Assembly (NCBI GenBank): GCA_044507775.1
Contig: JBIQIY010000025.1
Coordinates: 1 to 64,000, forward strand
DNA from: Chryseosolibacter sp044507775
GTDB taxonomy: Bacteria > Bacteroidota > Bacteroidia > Cytophagales > Cyclobacteriaceae
Direction of reading: 5' to 3'
Length of the DNA: 64,000 bases
Shown here: piece after piece, positions 1 through 6,242 of the stretch
How positions within the stretch are numbered: position 1 is the first letter of the stretch
How the letters are laid out: each line of letters begins with the position of its first letter
The notes under the pieces: generated by a model
Told to the model about the DNA's origin: nothing
Seen by the model: only the letters and a program-made list of their open reading frames with translations
The model's database searches: none
Translations under genes and position numbers: made by a program

Positions 1-35
1 AATAGGGGGAATAGGGGGGATAGGGGAAATAGAAA

Positions 36-57
36 AGGCCCCGCTTTTGCGGGGCCT
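36..57 (-). terminator. Rho-independent terminator
   Basis: A perfect 9-bp stem (AGGCCCCGC / GCGGGGCCT) closes a 4-base loop. Read on the minus strand it is followed by TTTTCT. It lies downstream of the small minus-strand reading frame at 141-263 and probably ends that transcript. Confidence 0.75.
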
Positions 58-140
58 ATCACAGAAACTAATTAATCAATTAACCCAAATTTTCAATTAT
101 GGCCTTGTGGTTGTAGTTGGCCAAGAGGTGGTTCTGTAGT

Positions 141-263
141 CTAAAAATTCACGGAAACCGATACGAGCATTCCTGCTACCACGGCTAAAAAAAGTACAAG
201 AACCTGCTTGAGCCTTGCGGCCATCCGTGCATGTGCAATTCCTCTAAAGTCAACTCTGTTCAT
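141..263 (-). CDS. Small predicted membrane peptide, 40 aa
   Basis: A short reading frame begins at an ATG (263) and ends at TAG. The product starts MNRVDFRGIA and has a basic stretch (residues 13-19) followed by one hydrophobic helix of about 18 residues (21-38), as expected of a single-pass inner-membrane peptide. A strong minus-strand terminator lies about 85 bases downstream, which supports transcription in this direction. I recognise no family and no partner. The length is too short to be convincing by statistics alone, so this remains a candidate gene. Confidence 0.4.
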   Translation of the reverse strand: MNRVDFRGIAHARMAARLKQVLVLFLAVVAGMLVSVSVNF

Positions 264-447
264 GGTATTAGGTATTTTCTTTTGGCACCTTGTTTATGAT
301 TCAAAGATGCGACTGAAAAATAGCCCGTACCGTTAAAAGCCGGCTGAAATCCTACATCCGTAGTCTTATAGGGATAAATAAGCAAACGGGGGTAATATGG
401 CTGATAATGAGATGATTAGACAGATCAGAGGCAGGAGTGGAAGAGGT

Positions 448-882
448 TTATTCCTCGCTCATGGCAAGAAAATCCAAAACCTGCTGACGGACATCACCTT
501 GCGGACCTCCGTCACTGTCAGCGGTTACAATCGATTTTAACATATCGCTGACGAGTGAACCTCTGAAGCCGAGTTCTTCTGCATAAATGGAAGCGACCTC
601 CAGTTCGACATCTTCCACGACGCGGTCGAGGCAAATCATGTGCACCAGGTGGTAGATGGATTCCACGCGGGCGACTTTATCCCCGGGACTTGAAAACCTG
701 ATCTCGTTGATATTGATTTTTGCCTGGCGCAGGTCGTTGGGACAAAGGTCGAGTTCAAACCCCCACTTCAAAAGGCAGCGCAGGTACCGGCTCTCGATCT
801 TGTCCTGACTCATAAAGAGGGCCACAATGTTGAGATAGCTTTTCTTGATTGAGTCGGTCTGCTCCTGGGTCAGTTCATTCAT
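448..882 (-). CDS. TerB-like hypothetical protein
   Basis: The 144-residue acidic soluble protein has no signal peptide or membrane segment. Its mostly helical pattern and the region around residues 60-110 (IYHLVHMICLDRVVEDVELE followed by an aliphatic helix) resemble the TerB/tellurite-resistance helical fold, in which an acidic DxxxxxxE-type helix pair binds metal. Function is unknown even in recognised relatives. I chose the ATG at 882 rather than an upstream in-frame TTG at 909. It lies 75 bases downstream of the DnaJ-domain gene on the same strand and may be cotranscribed with it. Family assignment is an inference from helix pattern, not from a decisive motif. Confidence 0.7.
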   Translation of the reverse strand: MNELTQEQTDSIKKSYLNIVALFMSQDKIESRYLRCLLKWGFELDLCPNDLRQAKININEIRFSSPGDKVARVESIYHLVHMICLDRVVEDVELEVASIYAEELGFRGSLVSDMLKSIVTADSDGGPQGDVRQQVLDFLAMSEE

Positions 883-957
883 AGGGGTGGATGGATGCGC
901 CGTCTGCAAAGAAATGCAAATGTTTGAAGTATCAAAACAGGCTACGAGCGCGACGTG

Positions 958-2160
958 CTATTTTACTGCTGTGGAGGAGTTCATTCTGCAGTAGCGCCGA
1001 CTGTCGGCACTCGCCTCTTCAACGCCCAGCTGGCGGGCTTTTGCAAGGTCGCCACACACCGCGTTGTAATTGAGACTCGTGACGTTTACGCGCGCGCGCA
1101 GGTAGTAGCCATCGCCGTTTTCCGGTCTCAGGTAGATAGCCCAGTTGCAGTCAGTAACGGCTTCTTCATAATCTCCAACCTTCGTGTTGGCAACCGCCCT
1201 CCCCTTGAAAATTTCGAAATAGATATCCGGAACATCCCGCGGGTTCATCACGATCTGGAACGCCGCCCCGTAAACGTGGGTGAGATTTTCTTTAAAAAGC
1301 TTTTTGCCAATTGTGAAGTATTGGAGCGCTTCCTGCGGGTTGTCGAGTTTATCCAAATTGATCATGCCGATCCGGTAGACGAGTCGGAGGTCGCCGGGCA
1401 TCTGGTTGTGAAGATGTTTCAGTGCTTCCAGCGCTTCGCGGTAGTTGCCGAGATAGTACTGGCACATCGACATATTGTCGAGCGTTTCGAATCGCACCGG
1501 GTTCTCGTAGTTTTTCAGTACGAGGTAGTGGGACACGGCAGATCTGAAATCCTTGAGCCGGTATTCATCGTCTGCCTGTGTTCTGAGCGCGCTGACCAGG
1601 CTGTCGCGGACGAATCCAAACCGGAAGTCCAGCGGATCTCTTTCTTCCAGCGTCCGGATAAGGGAGAACGCATCGTGAAACTTGCCTTCGCCGAAGAGAC
1701 CGTTGACATGTTTGAGTTGAAGGCTGTTCGCCCGCCATTTCTCCATTTGCTGCTGACGAACGTAATAATGAGCGGTGTGGATAACGGCAAAACAGAAGCC
1801 TGCGATAAGCAGAAATACGAGGAATGCGAGTCCCTGGATCTTGAAATAGTTCTTGTCCAGGCGGTAGTGCGAGTCGCGCGACTGCTTCCACTGTTGATAC
1901 CGCTTCCGTTTGATCTCCTGCCAGTAGGCGTCGTTAAGTTCCTCGGTGATGATATGAAAGCGCGAGTCGTAGCGCGACCGCTTGATGGGATCCGAGAGGG
2001 TGTGATAGGCTTCGTTCAGGAACTTGAAGGTCTCTTCCGCTGCCTTGTTTCCTGGATTTCGATCCGGATGGTAGCGCATTGCCATTTTCTTAAAAGCAGC
2101 TTTTATCTGCGACTGGCTGGCAGTTCGTGTGACACCCAAGGCTTCGTAAAAATCCTGCAT
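958..2160 (-). CDS. DnaJ-domain membrane protein with TPR repeats
   Basis: A 400-residue protein with an N-terminal J domain (residues 1-68) carrying the HPD motif at 31-33, the element that stimulates the ATPase of DnaK. It lacks the G/F and zinc-finger regions of true DnaJ. A charged linker precedes one membrane helix at about 111-130, and residues 190-390 form tetratricopeptide-like repeats (for example NMSMCQYYLGNYREALEALK). The topology suggests a co-chaperone that recruits DnaK to the inner membrane and binds partners through its TPR part. The start follows a normal ATG and there is a terminator (for the neighbouring gap gene) just upstream. A precise physiological role cannot be read from the sequence. 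Confidence 0.85.
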   Translation of the reverse strand: MQDFYEALGVTRTASQSQIKAAFKKMAMRYHPDRNPGNKAAEETFKFLNEAYHTLSDPIKRSRYDSRFHIITEELNDAYWQEIKRKRYQQWKQSRDSHYRLDKNYFKIQGLAFLVFLLIAGFCFAVIHTAHYYVRQQQMEKWRANSLQLKHVNGLFGEGKFHDAFSLIRTLEERDPLDFRFGFVRDSLVSALRTQADDEYRLKDFRSAVSHYLVLKNYENPVRFETLDNMSMCQYYLGNYREALEALKHLHNQMPGDLRLVYRIGMINLDKLDNPQEALQYFTIGKKLFKENLTHVYGAAFQIVMNPRDVPDIYFEIFKGRAVANTKVGDYEEAVTDCNWAIYLRPENGDGYYLRARVNVTSLNYNAVCGDLAKARQLGVEEASADSRRYCRMNSSTAVK

Positions 2161-2250
2161 TCGACCTCCCTGATACCTGTATTAACGAAAAAAACCTGAA
2201 AAATGCCTGTGAATCTTACAAATACGCTCTAAATCTTTGTGCCTGAAACG

Positions 2251-2279
2251 ACAAAAGGCCGCTCTGGGCGGCCTTTTGT
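2251..2279 (-). terminator. Terminator downstream of gap
   Basis: A 12-bp perfect stem (ACAAAAGGCCGC / GCGGCCTTTTGT) closes a 5-base loop. It lies 20 bases past the gap stop codon. Because the arms themselves begin and end in A and T runs, it could work in both directions. Confidence 0.8.
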
Positions 2280-2299
2280 TTAAAAATTTTGGGAGTTGA

Positions 2300-3298
2300 T
2301 CAGACTTTGGCCAATTCCTGGACCAGGTCGATCAATTTATTGGAATAACCCCATTCGTTGTCGTACCATGCGACGACCTTTACGAAATTGTCGTTGAGGG
2401 CGATACCTGCTTTCGCATCGAAAATAGAAGTTCTGGAATCGCCCAGGAAATCCTGTGATACCACTTCTTCGTCTGTATAGCCGAGGATGCCTTTCAGTTC
2501 TCCTTCTGAAGCTTCCTTCATAGCCTTTTTGATATCCTCGTAAGTTGCCTTCTTGTCCAGTCGGACGGTAAGGTCTACAACCGAGACATCCGCAACGGGC
2601 ACGCGGAACGACATGCCGGTGAGTTTGCCTTTCAGTTCCGGAATAACGAGCGCCACAGCTTTCGCGGCACCGGTGGAGGAGGGGATGATGTTCTGGTATC
2701 CGCTGCGACCGCCGCGCCAGTCTTTTCCGGAGGGCCCGTCGACCGTCTTTTGCGTTGCAGTCACGGCGTGTACTGTACTCATCAAGCCTTCGGCAATGCC
2801 GAACTTGTCGTTGAGTACCTTCGCGACCGGTGCCAGGCAGTTGGTGGTACAGGATGCGTTCGAAACGATTGTCTGGTCTTTCTTAAGATTCTTGTGGTTT
2901 ACGCCCATCACGAAGGTCGGCGTGTCGTCTTTGGCAGGGGCGGACATTACTACTTTCTTCGCTCCTGCGGCGATGTGTTTTTGCGCGAGTTCTTTGGTGA
3001 GGAAAAGGCCCGTCGATTCAATGATGATTTCTGCGCCGACTTCATTCCACTTGAGGTTTGCAGGATCTTTCTCGGCAGTCACGCGGATCTTTTTTCCATT
3101 GACAACGAGATGCCCATCCTTCACTTCTACCGTTCCCTCAAACTTCCCATGGGTTGAATCATATTTTAACATGTAAGCCATATAGTCGGCGTCAACGAGG
3201 TCGTTGATTCCGACGACTTCAATATCCTTGCGGTTGAGAGCGGCTCTAAAGGCGAGGCGGCCGATACGGCCAAATCCATTAATACCTACTTTCGTCAT
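2300..3298 (-). CDS. gap: Glyceraldehyde-3-phosphate dehydrogenase (type I)
   Basis: This cytoplasmic glycolytic enzyme oxidises glyceraldehyde-3-phosphate with NAD and phosphate to 1,3-bisphosphoglycerate. The 332-residue length is normal. The N-terminal Rossmann motif GINGFGRIGR (residues 5-14) and Asp33 point to NAD preference. The catalytic cysteine is C150 in SNASCTTNCLAP, and the C-terminal signature WYDNEWGYSNK is intact. It stands alone, with its own promoter and terminator. No feature is unusual. Identification is secure. Confidence 0.98.
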   Translation of the reverse strand: MTKVGINGFGRIGRLAFRAALNRKDIEVVGINDLVDADYMAYMLKYDSTHGKFEGTVEVKDGHLVVNGKKIRVTAEKDPANLKWNEVGAEIIIESTGLFLTKELAQKHIAAGAKKVVMSAPAKDDTPTFVMGVNHKNLKKDQTIVSNASCTTNCLAPVAKVLNDKFGIAEGLMSTVHAVTATQKTVDGPSGKDWRGGRSGYQNIIPSSTGAAKAVALVIPELKGKLTGMSFRVPVADVSVVDLTVRLDKKATYEDIKKAMKEASEGELKGILGYTDEEVVSQDFLGDSRTSIFDAKAGIALNDNFVKVVAWYDNEWGYSNKLIDLVQELAKV

Positions 3299-3330
3299 GA
3301 TGTAACAATTTTTTTTTGATAGTCAATGTA

Positions 3331-3385
3331 TCTGCCGGTCGGCAGACGAGGCTGCAAAAATAAAAGACCTCGCATGTAAAACCAA
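3331..3385 (-). promoter_or_regulatory. gap promoter with 5' leader hairpin
   Basis: On the minus strand a TATTTTTG box (3355-3362) matches the Bacteroidota -7 consensus TAnnTTTG, and TTGG (3382-3385) lies 19 bases upstream in the -33 position. Just downstream of the expected start point is a short palindrome, TCTGCC-ggtc-GGCAGA (3331-3346), that would form a hairpin at the 5' end of the mRNA and could stabilise it. Confidence 0.65.
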
Positions 3386-3474
3386 TAATATGGTAAAAGG
3401 GTTTGCACAAAAAACAATGCACTGCTAAAAGCGCGTATTGTAATCGATTTCGGCTGTGACAGGCGGAAAAGAAA

Positions 3475-3510
3475 TAAAAAAAGCCTTTCGTCATCTTTGC
3501 GAAAGGCTTT
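3475..3510 (-). terminator. Terminator, probably the original one of tRNA-Glu
   Basis: An 11-bp stem (AAAGCCTTTCG / CGAAAGGCTTT) is followed on the minus strand by a T-rich tract. No minus-strand gene now lies immediately upstream. If the integrated element 3616-13890 is removed, the tRNA-Glu gene would sit about 90 bases upstream of it, so it is likely the ancestral tRNA terminator. Confidence 0.7.
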
Positions 3511-3555
3511 CAAAAATCCTGGTTGTTGAGACTAATCGGCTCCGGGTGTGATTTC

Positions 3556-3591
3556 AATTGTCAACTGCCGAATTGCCCGAATTGTCAACTG
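3556..3591. repeat. 12-bp direct repeat beside attL
   Basis: The sequence AATTGTCAACTG occurs at 3556-3567 and again at 3580-3591, with a 24-base period. It lies in the host flank directly next to the left attachment site. Its origin is not clear. Confidence 0.6.
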
Positions 3592-3598
3592 TTTTGAA

Positions 3599-3615
3599 GT
3601 AGTCCGTACGGGAAT
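3599..3615. repeat. Left attachment site of the tRNA-Glu element
   Basis: The 17-base sequence GTAGTCCGTACGGGAAT is identical to 13874-13890, which is the 3' end of tRNA-Glu plus one base. Sequence similarity stops sharply on both sides. This is the duplicated core left by integration into a tRNA 3' end. Confidence 0.9.
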
Positions 3616-3616
3616 T

Positions 3617-3648
3617 GCCGCATGAAATTCGCTTTTATGCGGCTTTTT
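3617..3648 (+). terminator. Terminator just inside the left element end
   Basis: The stem GCCGCAT (3617-3623) / ATGCGGC (3637-3643) is followed by five T residues on the plus strand. No plus-strand gene precedes it in the integrated state. In an excised circle it would lie just after the rightward gene block that ends at 13769, so it may end that transcript there (inference). Confidence 0.65.
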
Positions 3649-3727
3649 CTTTTCCGTAAAATTTACCCTTTTAAGCCGGATTTGGCTATTTTCGGAGTAA
3701 AGCCCGATTAAGGCAAATCAATGTTAC

Positions 3728-3811
3728 ACCGCACCCCACACCGCACCCAATGAAATTCTACCTCAAAAAGTCCGGGAAGGAATCGAACCCTACCGCACCC
3801 GCACCGCACCT
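3728..3811. repeat. Paired accgcacc repeats, left end (putative arm sites)
   Basis: Four copies of ACCGCACC(C/T) lie at 3728, 3740, 3792 and 3803. They form two pairs with 11-12 base spacing, one pair before and one pair inside the start of the integrase gene. A third pair lies near the right end (13809-13829). Paired short repeats near both ends are typical arm-type integrase binding sites. Confidence 0.6.
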
Positions 3812-5009
3812 GATAATGGGCAAACTTTACGATAAGCAATTCCATGATGGGCGCTTTGTCTACTCCACCGGTGAGCGGATTAAGTTCAGCCAATGGTCTA
3901 ATGGTCAGCCCAGGAAAGGCAATGAAGCCCTGCAGATTCGCCTCAATAAAATCAGCACTGCAGCCGCGAACTACCTCCGCGATCATCGAGAGGATCTTAC
4001 GAAAGAAGGATTAAAGGCTCACTTGGACGCGCTCCGACCTAAGGAGAAGAAAGCAACTGCCAGCCCGGCAGTTGGTCCGAAGACGTTGGTGGAGCTGTGG
4101 TCTGAATACCTGGAGTCAATCAAGGACACCGTAGAGCCGCGCACCTTTAACAGTTACTGCAATTCCTTTGAGACCACCATCATTGAGGGAAAGAAGCCCC
4201 GCGAAGCGGTTAACTTCCGCGCATTCCTCTCAGGAAGGGCATGGGAGGGCATCACGCCGGATAAGTTCACGGCCACGCATTACAGCCTTTACAATGGCTA
4301 TCTGAAAAAGAACGTGAAGCCGAACACCGCTGCCAAACGGCTGAAGCATTTAAAGCAGTTTTTGTCACACGTTGTCAATGATCTCAAAATACCCCTAGGC
4401 TTTGAGTTGAATAAGATCAAGTACAAGGAAACCGCCGGGCTGAAGCTGTCCCTTTCAAAATCGGAGCTTGACGCATACGAAAATGCCGAGTTGCCGGAAC
4501 CTTTGGTGAAGGTGCGCGACCTTGTCGTCATCCAGTGCAATACAGGTCTGCGGATAAGCGATCGCAAGCGGATTGATAAGAACATAAGGGGGACGCGGAT
4601 TGTCATAGAGGCCCAGAAAACGCGCTCCCGGATGGAGATACCGATCACGCCGAAAGCTGCGGAGATCCTAGAGAAATATAACTATGAATTGCCCGAACTA
4701 AGCGAACAGAATTACCGCGCCGGAATTAAGGAGATTCACAAAAAGCTTTTCCCGGATCAGAAGGTACAGATCCGCGAAGGCAACGGGTACAAAGATGTTT
4801 ACGTATGGGAGGAGATATCGTCGCATGATATGGTCCGTACTTTCATTACGCTGTCGGCAGAGAAGGGGATGCCCATCCCGGCCATTGCCACCATTACGGG
4901 AAAATCCGTGGCAACGTTGCTAAAGAATTACCTCGTAACCTCACAGAAATTCGCAGAGCAGGAGATGGAAAAAGCCTGGGGAGCATCACCATTAAAGGTT
5001 GCACGCTAA
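3750..5009 (+). CDS. int: Tyrosine recombinase / site-specific integrase
   Basis: The 419-residue protein belongs to the Bacteroidota phage-integrase group with an N-terminal arm-binding domain (about 1-60, with KFYLKK and FVYSTGERI), a SAM-like core-binding domain (about 115-215) and a catalytic domain (about 230-410). The catalytic residues visible are R268 in NTGLRIS, H359 and R363 in SSHDMVRTF, and the nucleophile Y394 in LLKNYL; the position often held by His before the tyrosine is Lys (ITGKS). It should integrate and excise the element at tRNA-Glu. It is the first gene inside the left boundary, far from the intact tRNA, and its 5' end contains two of the putative arm sites. Confidence 0.95.
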   Translation: MKFYLKKSGKESNPTAPAPHLIMGKLYDKQFHDGRFVYSTGERIKFSQWSNGQPRKGNEALQIRLNKISTAAANYLRDHREDLTKEGLKAHLDALRPKEKKATASPAVGPKTLVELWSEYLESIKDTVEPRTFNSYCNSFETTIIEGKKPREAVNFRAFLSGRAWEGITPDKFTATHYSLYNGYLKKNVKPNTAAKRLKHLKQFLSHVVNDLKIPLGFELNKIKYKETAGLKLSLSKSELDAYENAELPEPLVKVRDLVVIQCNTGLRISDRKRIDKNIRGTRIVIEAQKTRSRMEIPITPKAAEILEKYNYELPELSEQNYRAGIKEIHKKLFPDQKVQIREGNGYKDVYVWEEISSHDMVRTFITLSAEKGMPIPAIATITGKSVATLLKNYLVTSQKFAEQEMEKAWGASPLKVAR

Positions 5010-5242
5010 CAATTTTCTGCGACCCAAGCCAAGAAATCTTCTTTTGAGACATTCATTGTTCTTAGATTCGTCATGATGTGACTGAACGGAACGTCTTTCT
5101 TGTTTTCCCAAAAAATAATTGACATTACGCATCCAGGACATCTCCATTTATGATGTGAAGATTTTACCGACTTTGGTTTGCAATGTTTCGATTTAAGGAA
5201 GTTGACCCAGCAATTGGTTGGTATAGGCCTAAAATTACTCAT
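5006..5242 (-). CDS. hicA: HicA-like toxin (predicted mRNA interferase)
   Basis: A 78-residue protein with the HicA layout: an N-terminal RPIP segment, a helix, then SSHHKW (residues 29-34) with the catalytic histidine, followed by PGC, a beta strand and VPFSHI. HicA enzymes cleave mRNA and are held by HicB. The C-terminal extension NLRTMNVSKEDFLAWVAENC is of the Bacteroidota variant type. It overlaps the upstream antitoxin gene by 8 bases, in the less usual antitoxin-first order. Its stop overlaps the integrase stop region by 4 bases (convergent). It may stabilise the element. Family assignment is good but toxicity is not shown. Confidence 0.75.
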   Translation of the reverse strand: MSNFRPIPTNCWVNFLKSKHCKPKSVKSSHHKWRCPGCVMSIIFWENKKDVPFSHIMTNLRTMNVSKEDFLAWVAENC

Positions 5243-5651
5243 TAACAGCTACGACTCGTGTGTCAACCTTCGTCTCCTTAGGCAGATTAAAATTCTTCAA
5301 CACACCATCGCGATCCACATAAGAATTAGACTTGAATTGCTTTTTAAACATCCTGTTACGCGACCAACCTAATTTCTGCAGTTCTAATGTAATTTTCTCG
5401 GGCTTGAGGTCCATTAAATGATCAAGAAAGTCGTCGATAACGTCACTCAACAGCCGGTCCCTTGCTTCCTGTTCACTGTCGCCATATGCCGATAAATTCA
5501 AAGATGGTAAGTAAGCAACGTGATGGCCATGGTCTTCAAACGTGTGGATTGTAAATGTCCCTCTCGCCCTTCTGGGACGGCCGAAGTGAAGTTGCAGATT
5601 ATCAGGCTTTCCAGGTGACGCCGGGCCTGTCTTGATACGTGTAGTGCTCAT
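5235..5651 (-). CDS. hicB: HicB-like antitoxin
   Basis: The 138-residue product contains a HicB partial RNase-H-like fold: an aromatic beta hairpin, then HHVAYLPSLNLSAYGDSEQEARDRL, the hallmark of HicB proteins in which a short GDS turn precedes the helix. The C-terminal part (about 90-138) is basic and probably binds DNA or the toxin. I chose ATG 5651 because a good promoter lies just upstream and the longer frame to 5750 has a hydrophobic, unrelated N-terminus. It is followed by the HicA-like gene with an 8-base overlap, so the two are translationally coupled. It likely neutralises the toxin and represses the operon. Confidence 0.72.
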   Translation of the reverse strand: MSTTRIKTGPASPGKPDNLQLHFGRPRRARGTFTIHTFEDHGHHVAYLPSLNLSAYGDSEQEARDRLLSDVIDDFLDHLMDLKPEKITLELQKLGWSRNRMFKKQFKSNSYVDRDGVLKNFNLPKETKVDTRVVAVNE

Positions 5652-5662
5652 CAGGTTCGAAT

Positions 5663-5695
5663 CAAAAATAGATGTTCCGGGAAGAAATAACACAA
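5663..5695 (-). promoter_or_regulatory. Promoter of the hicB-hicA pair
   Basis: On the minus strand TATTTTTG (5663-5670) is a full match to the -7 consensus TAnnTTTG, with TTGTG (5691-5695) 20 bases upstream in the -33 position. It starts 12 bases before the chosen hicB start. Confidence 0.65.
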
Positions 5696-6040
5696 TAATG
5701 TAAGAAAAAATCCATACCCTAAGGGTGTAACTTTCCATCAGCGGCTGCAAACGGCCTTCGGTTTCTTATCGACCTCGGATCCACAACAGATTAGGCCCGG
5801 GGGATTCGCTATTGATGGGAATTTAATTGGTTTTTTCTTCTTGTCATCGCCCAACTTGATATTGAGTGACTTCTTCCGGTCCGTTTGGATTAAGGCCGGA
5901 TTTCCCCCTTTTTCCGGTTTCTGCGTCCCCCCCCCCTTTTTTTTTTAACCCTTCGCGAACAAAAATTTTCGAAAGCGCGGTTTCTAAAAGGGGGAAAAAC
6001 TTTTGCTTATCACCCCCTCCCCGTTTGGCTTCGTTCACAT
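5696..6040. other. Stretch without a convincing gene; C10-T10 homopolymer
   Basis: No reading frame here has a credible start and composition. The striking feature is a run of ten C followed by ten T at 5927-5946, with further C- and T-rich runs on both sides (around 5902-5914 and 6012-6020). The run could be a phase-variable tract, a decayed gene or a sequencing weak spot. Confidence 0.6.
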
Positions 6041-6229
6041 TCAACCCCTTAAAGCCGCGCTATTTATTACCTTTTCGCATTCCCGCACTCTCAGGCCTTT
6101 GATCCGATCCCGTAATAGTGCTGCCAGCTCGTAATCTTCAACCTCCAAGGCTTCCTGTAGCAGTCGTTTGTAATCGACTGGCCTGGCTATGGAGTCCTGA
6201 ACCTCCTGCTGTTCTTTCTTCGCTGTCAT
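6041..6229 (-). CDS. Small UVR-motif protein
   Basis: The 62-residue product (start ATG 6229) is built around a UVR motif, DYKRLLQEALEVEDYELAAL followed by LRDRIKGLR, the helical hairpin with which UvrB and UvrC contact each other and which also occurs in ClpC/McsA-type proteins. No nuclease or helicase part is present. It follows the large tail-like gene by 13 bases in the same direction. In an element it might interfere with or recruit a host UVR or Clp partner; this is inference. A TTG frame immediately downstream is not convincing. Confidence 0.6.
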   Translation of the reverse strand: MTAKKEQQEVQDSIARPVDYKRLLQEALEVEDYELAALLRDRIKGLRVRECEKVINSAALRG

Positions 6230-6242
6230 GTGTGTCAATAGT

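Noticed and set aside
955..2199. 414-residue open frame on the plus strand opposite the DnaJ/TPR gene
   Set aside because: It is the antisense shadow of a gene with clear J-domain and TPR motifs; its translation has no recognisable domain and it crosses the gene's start region.
5844..6044. 66-residue frame after the UVR gene (TTG start)
   Set aside because: It runs through the C10-T10 tract, is Gly/Lys-rich from homopolymer translation and has no ATG start.
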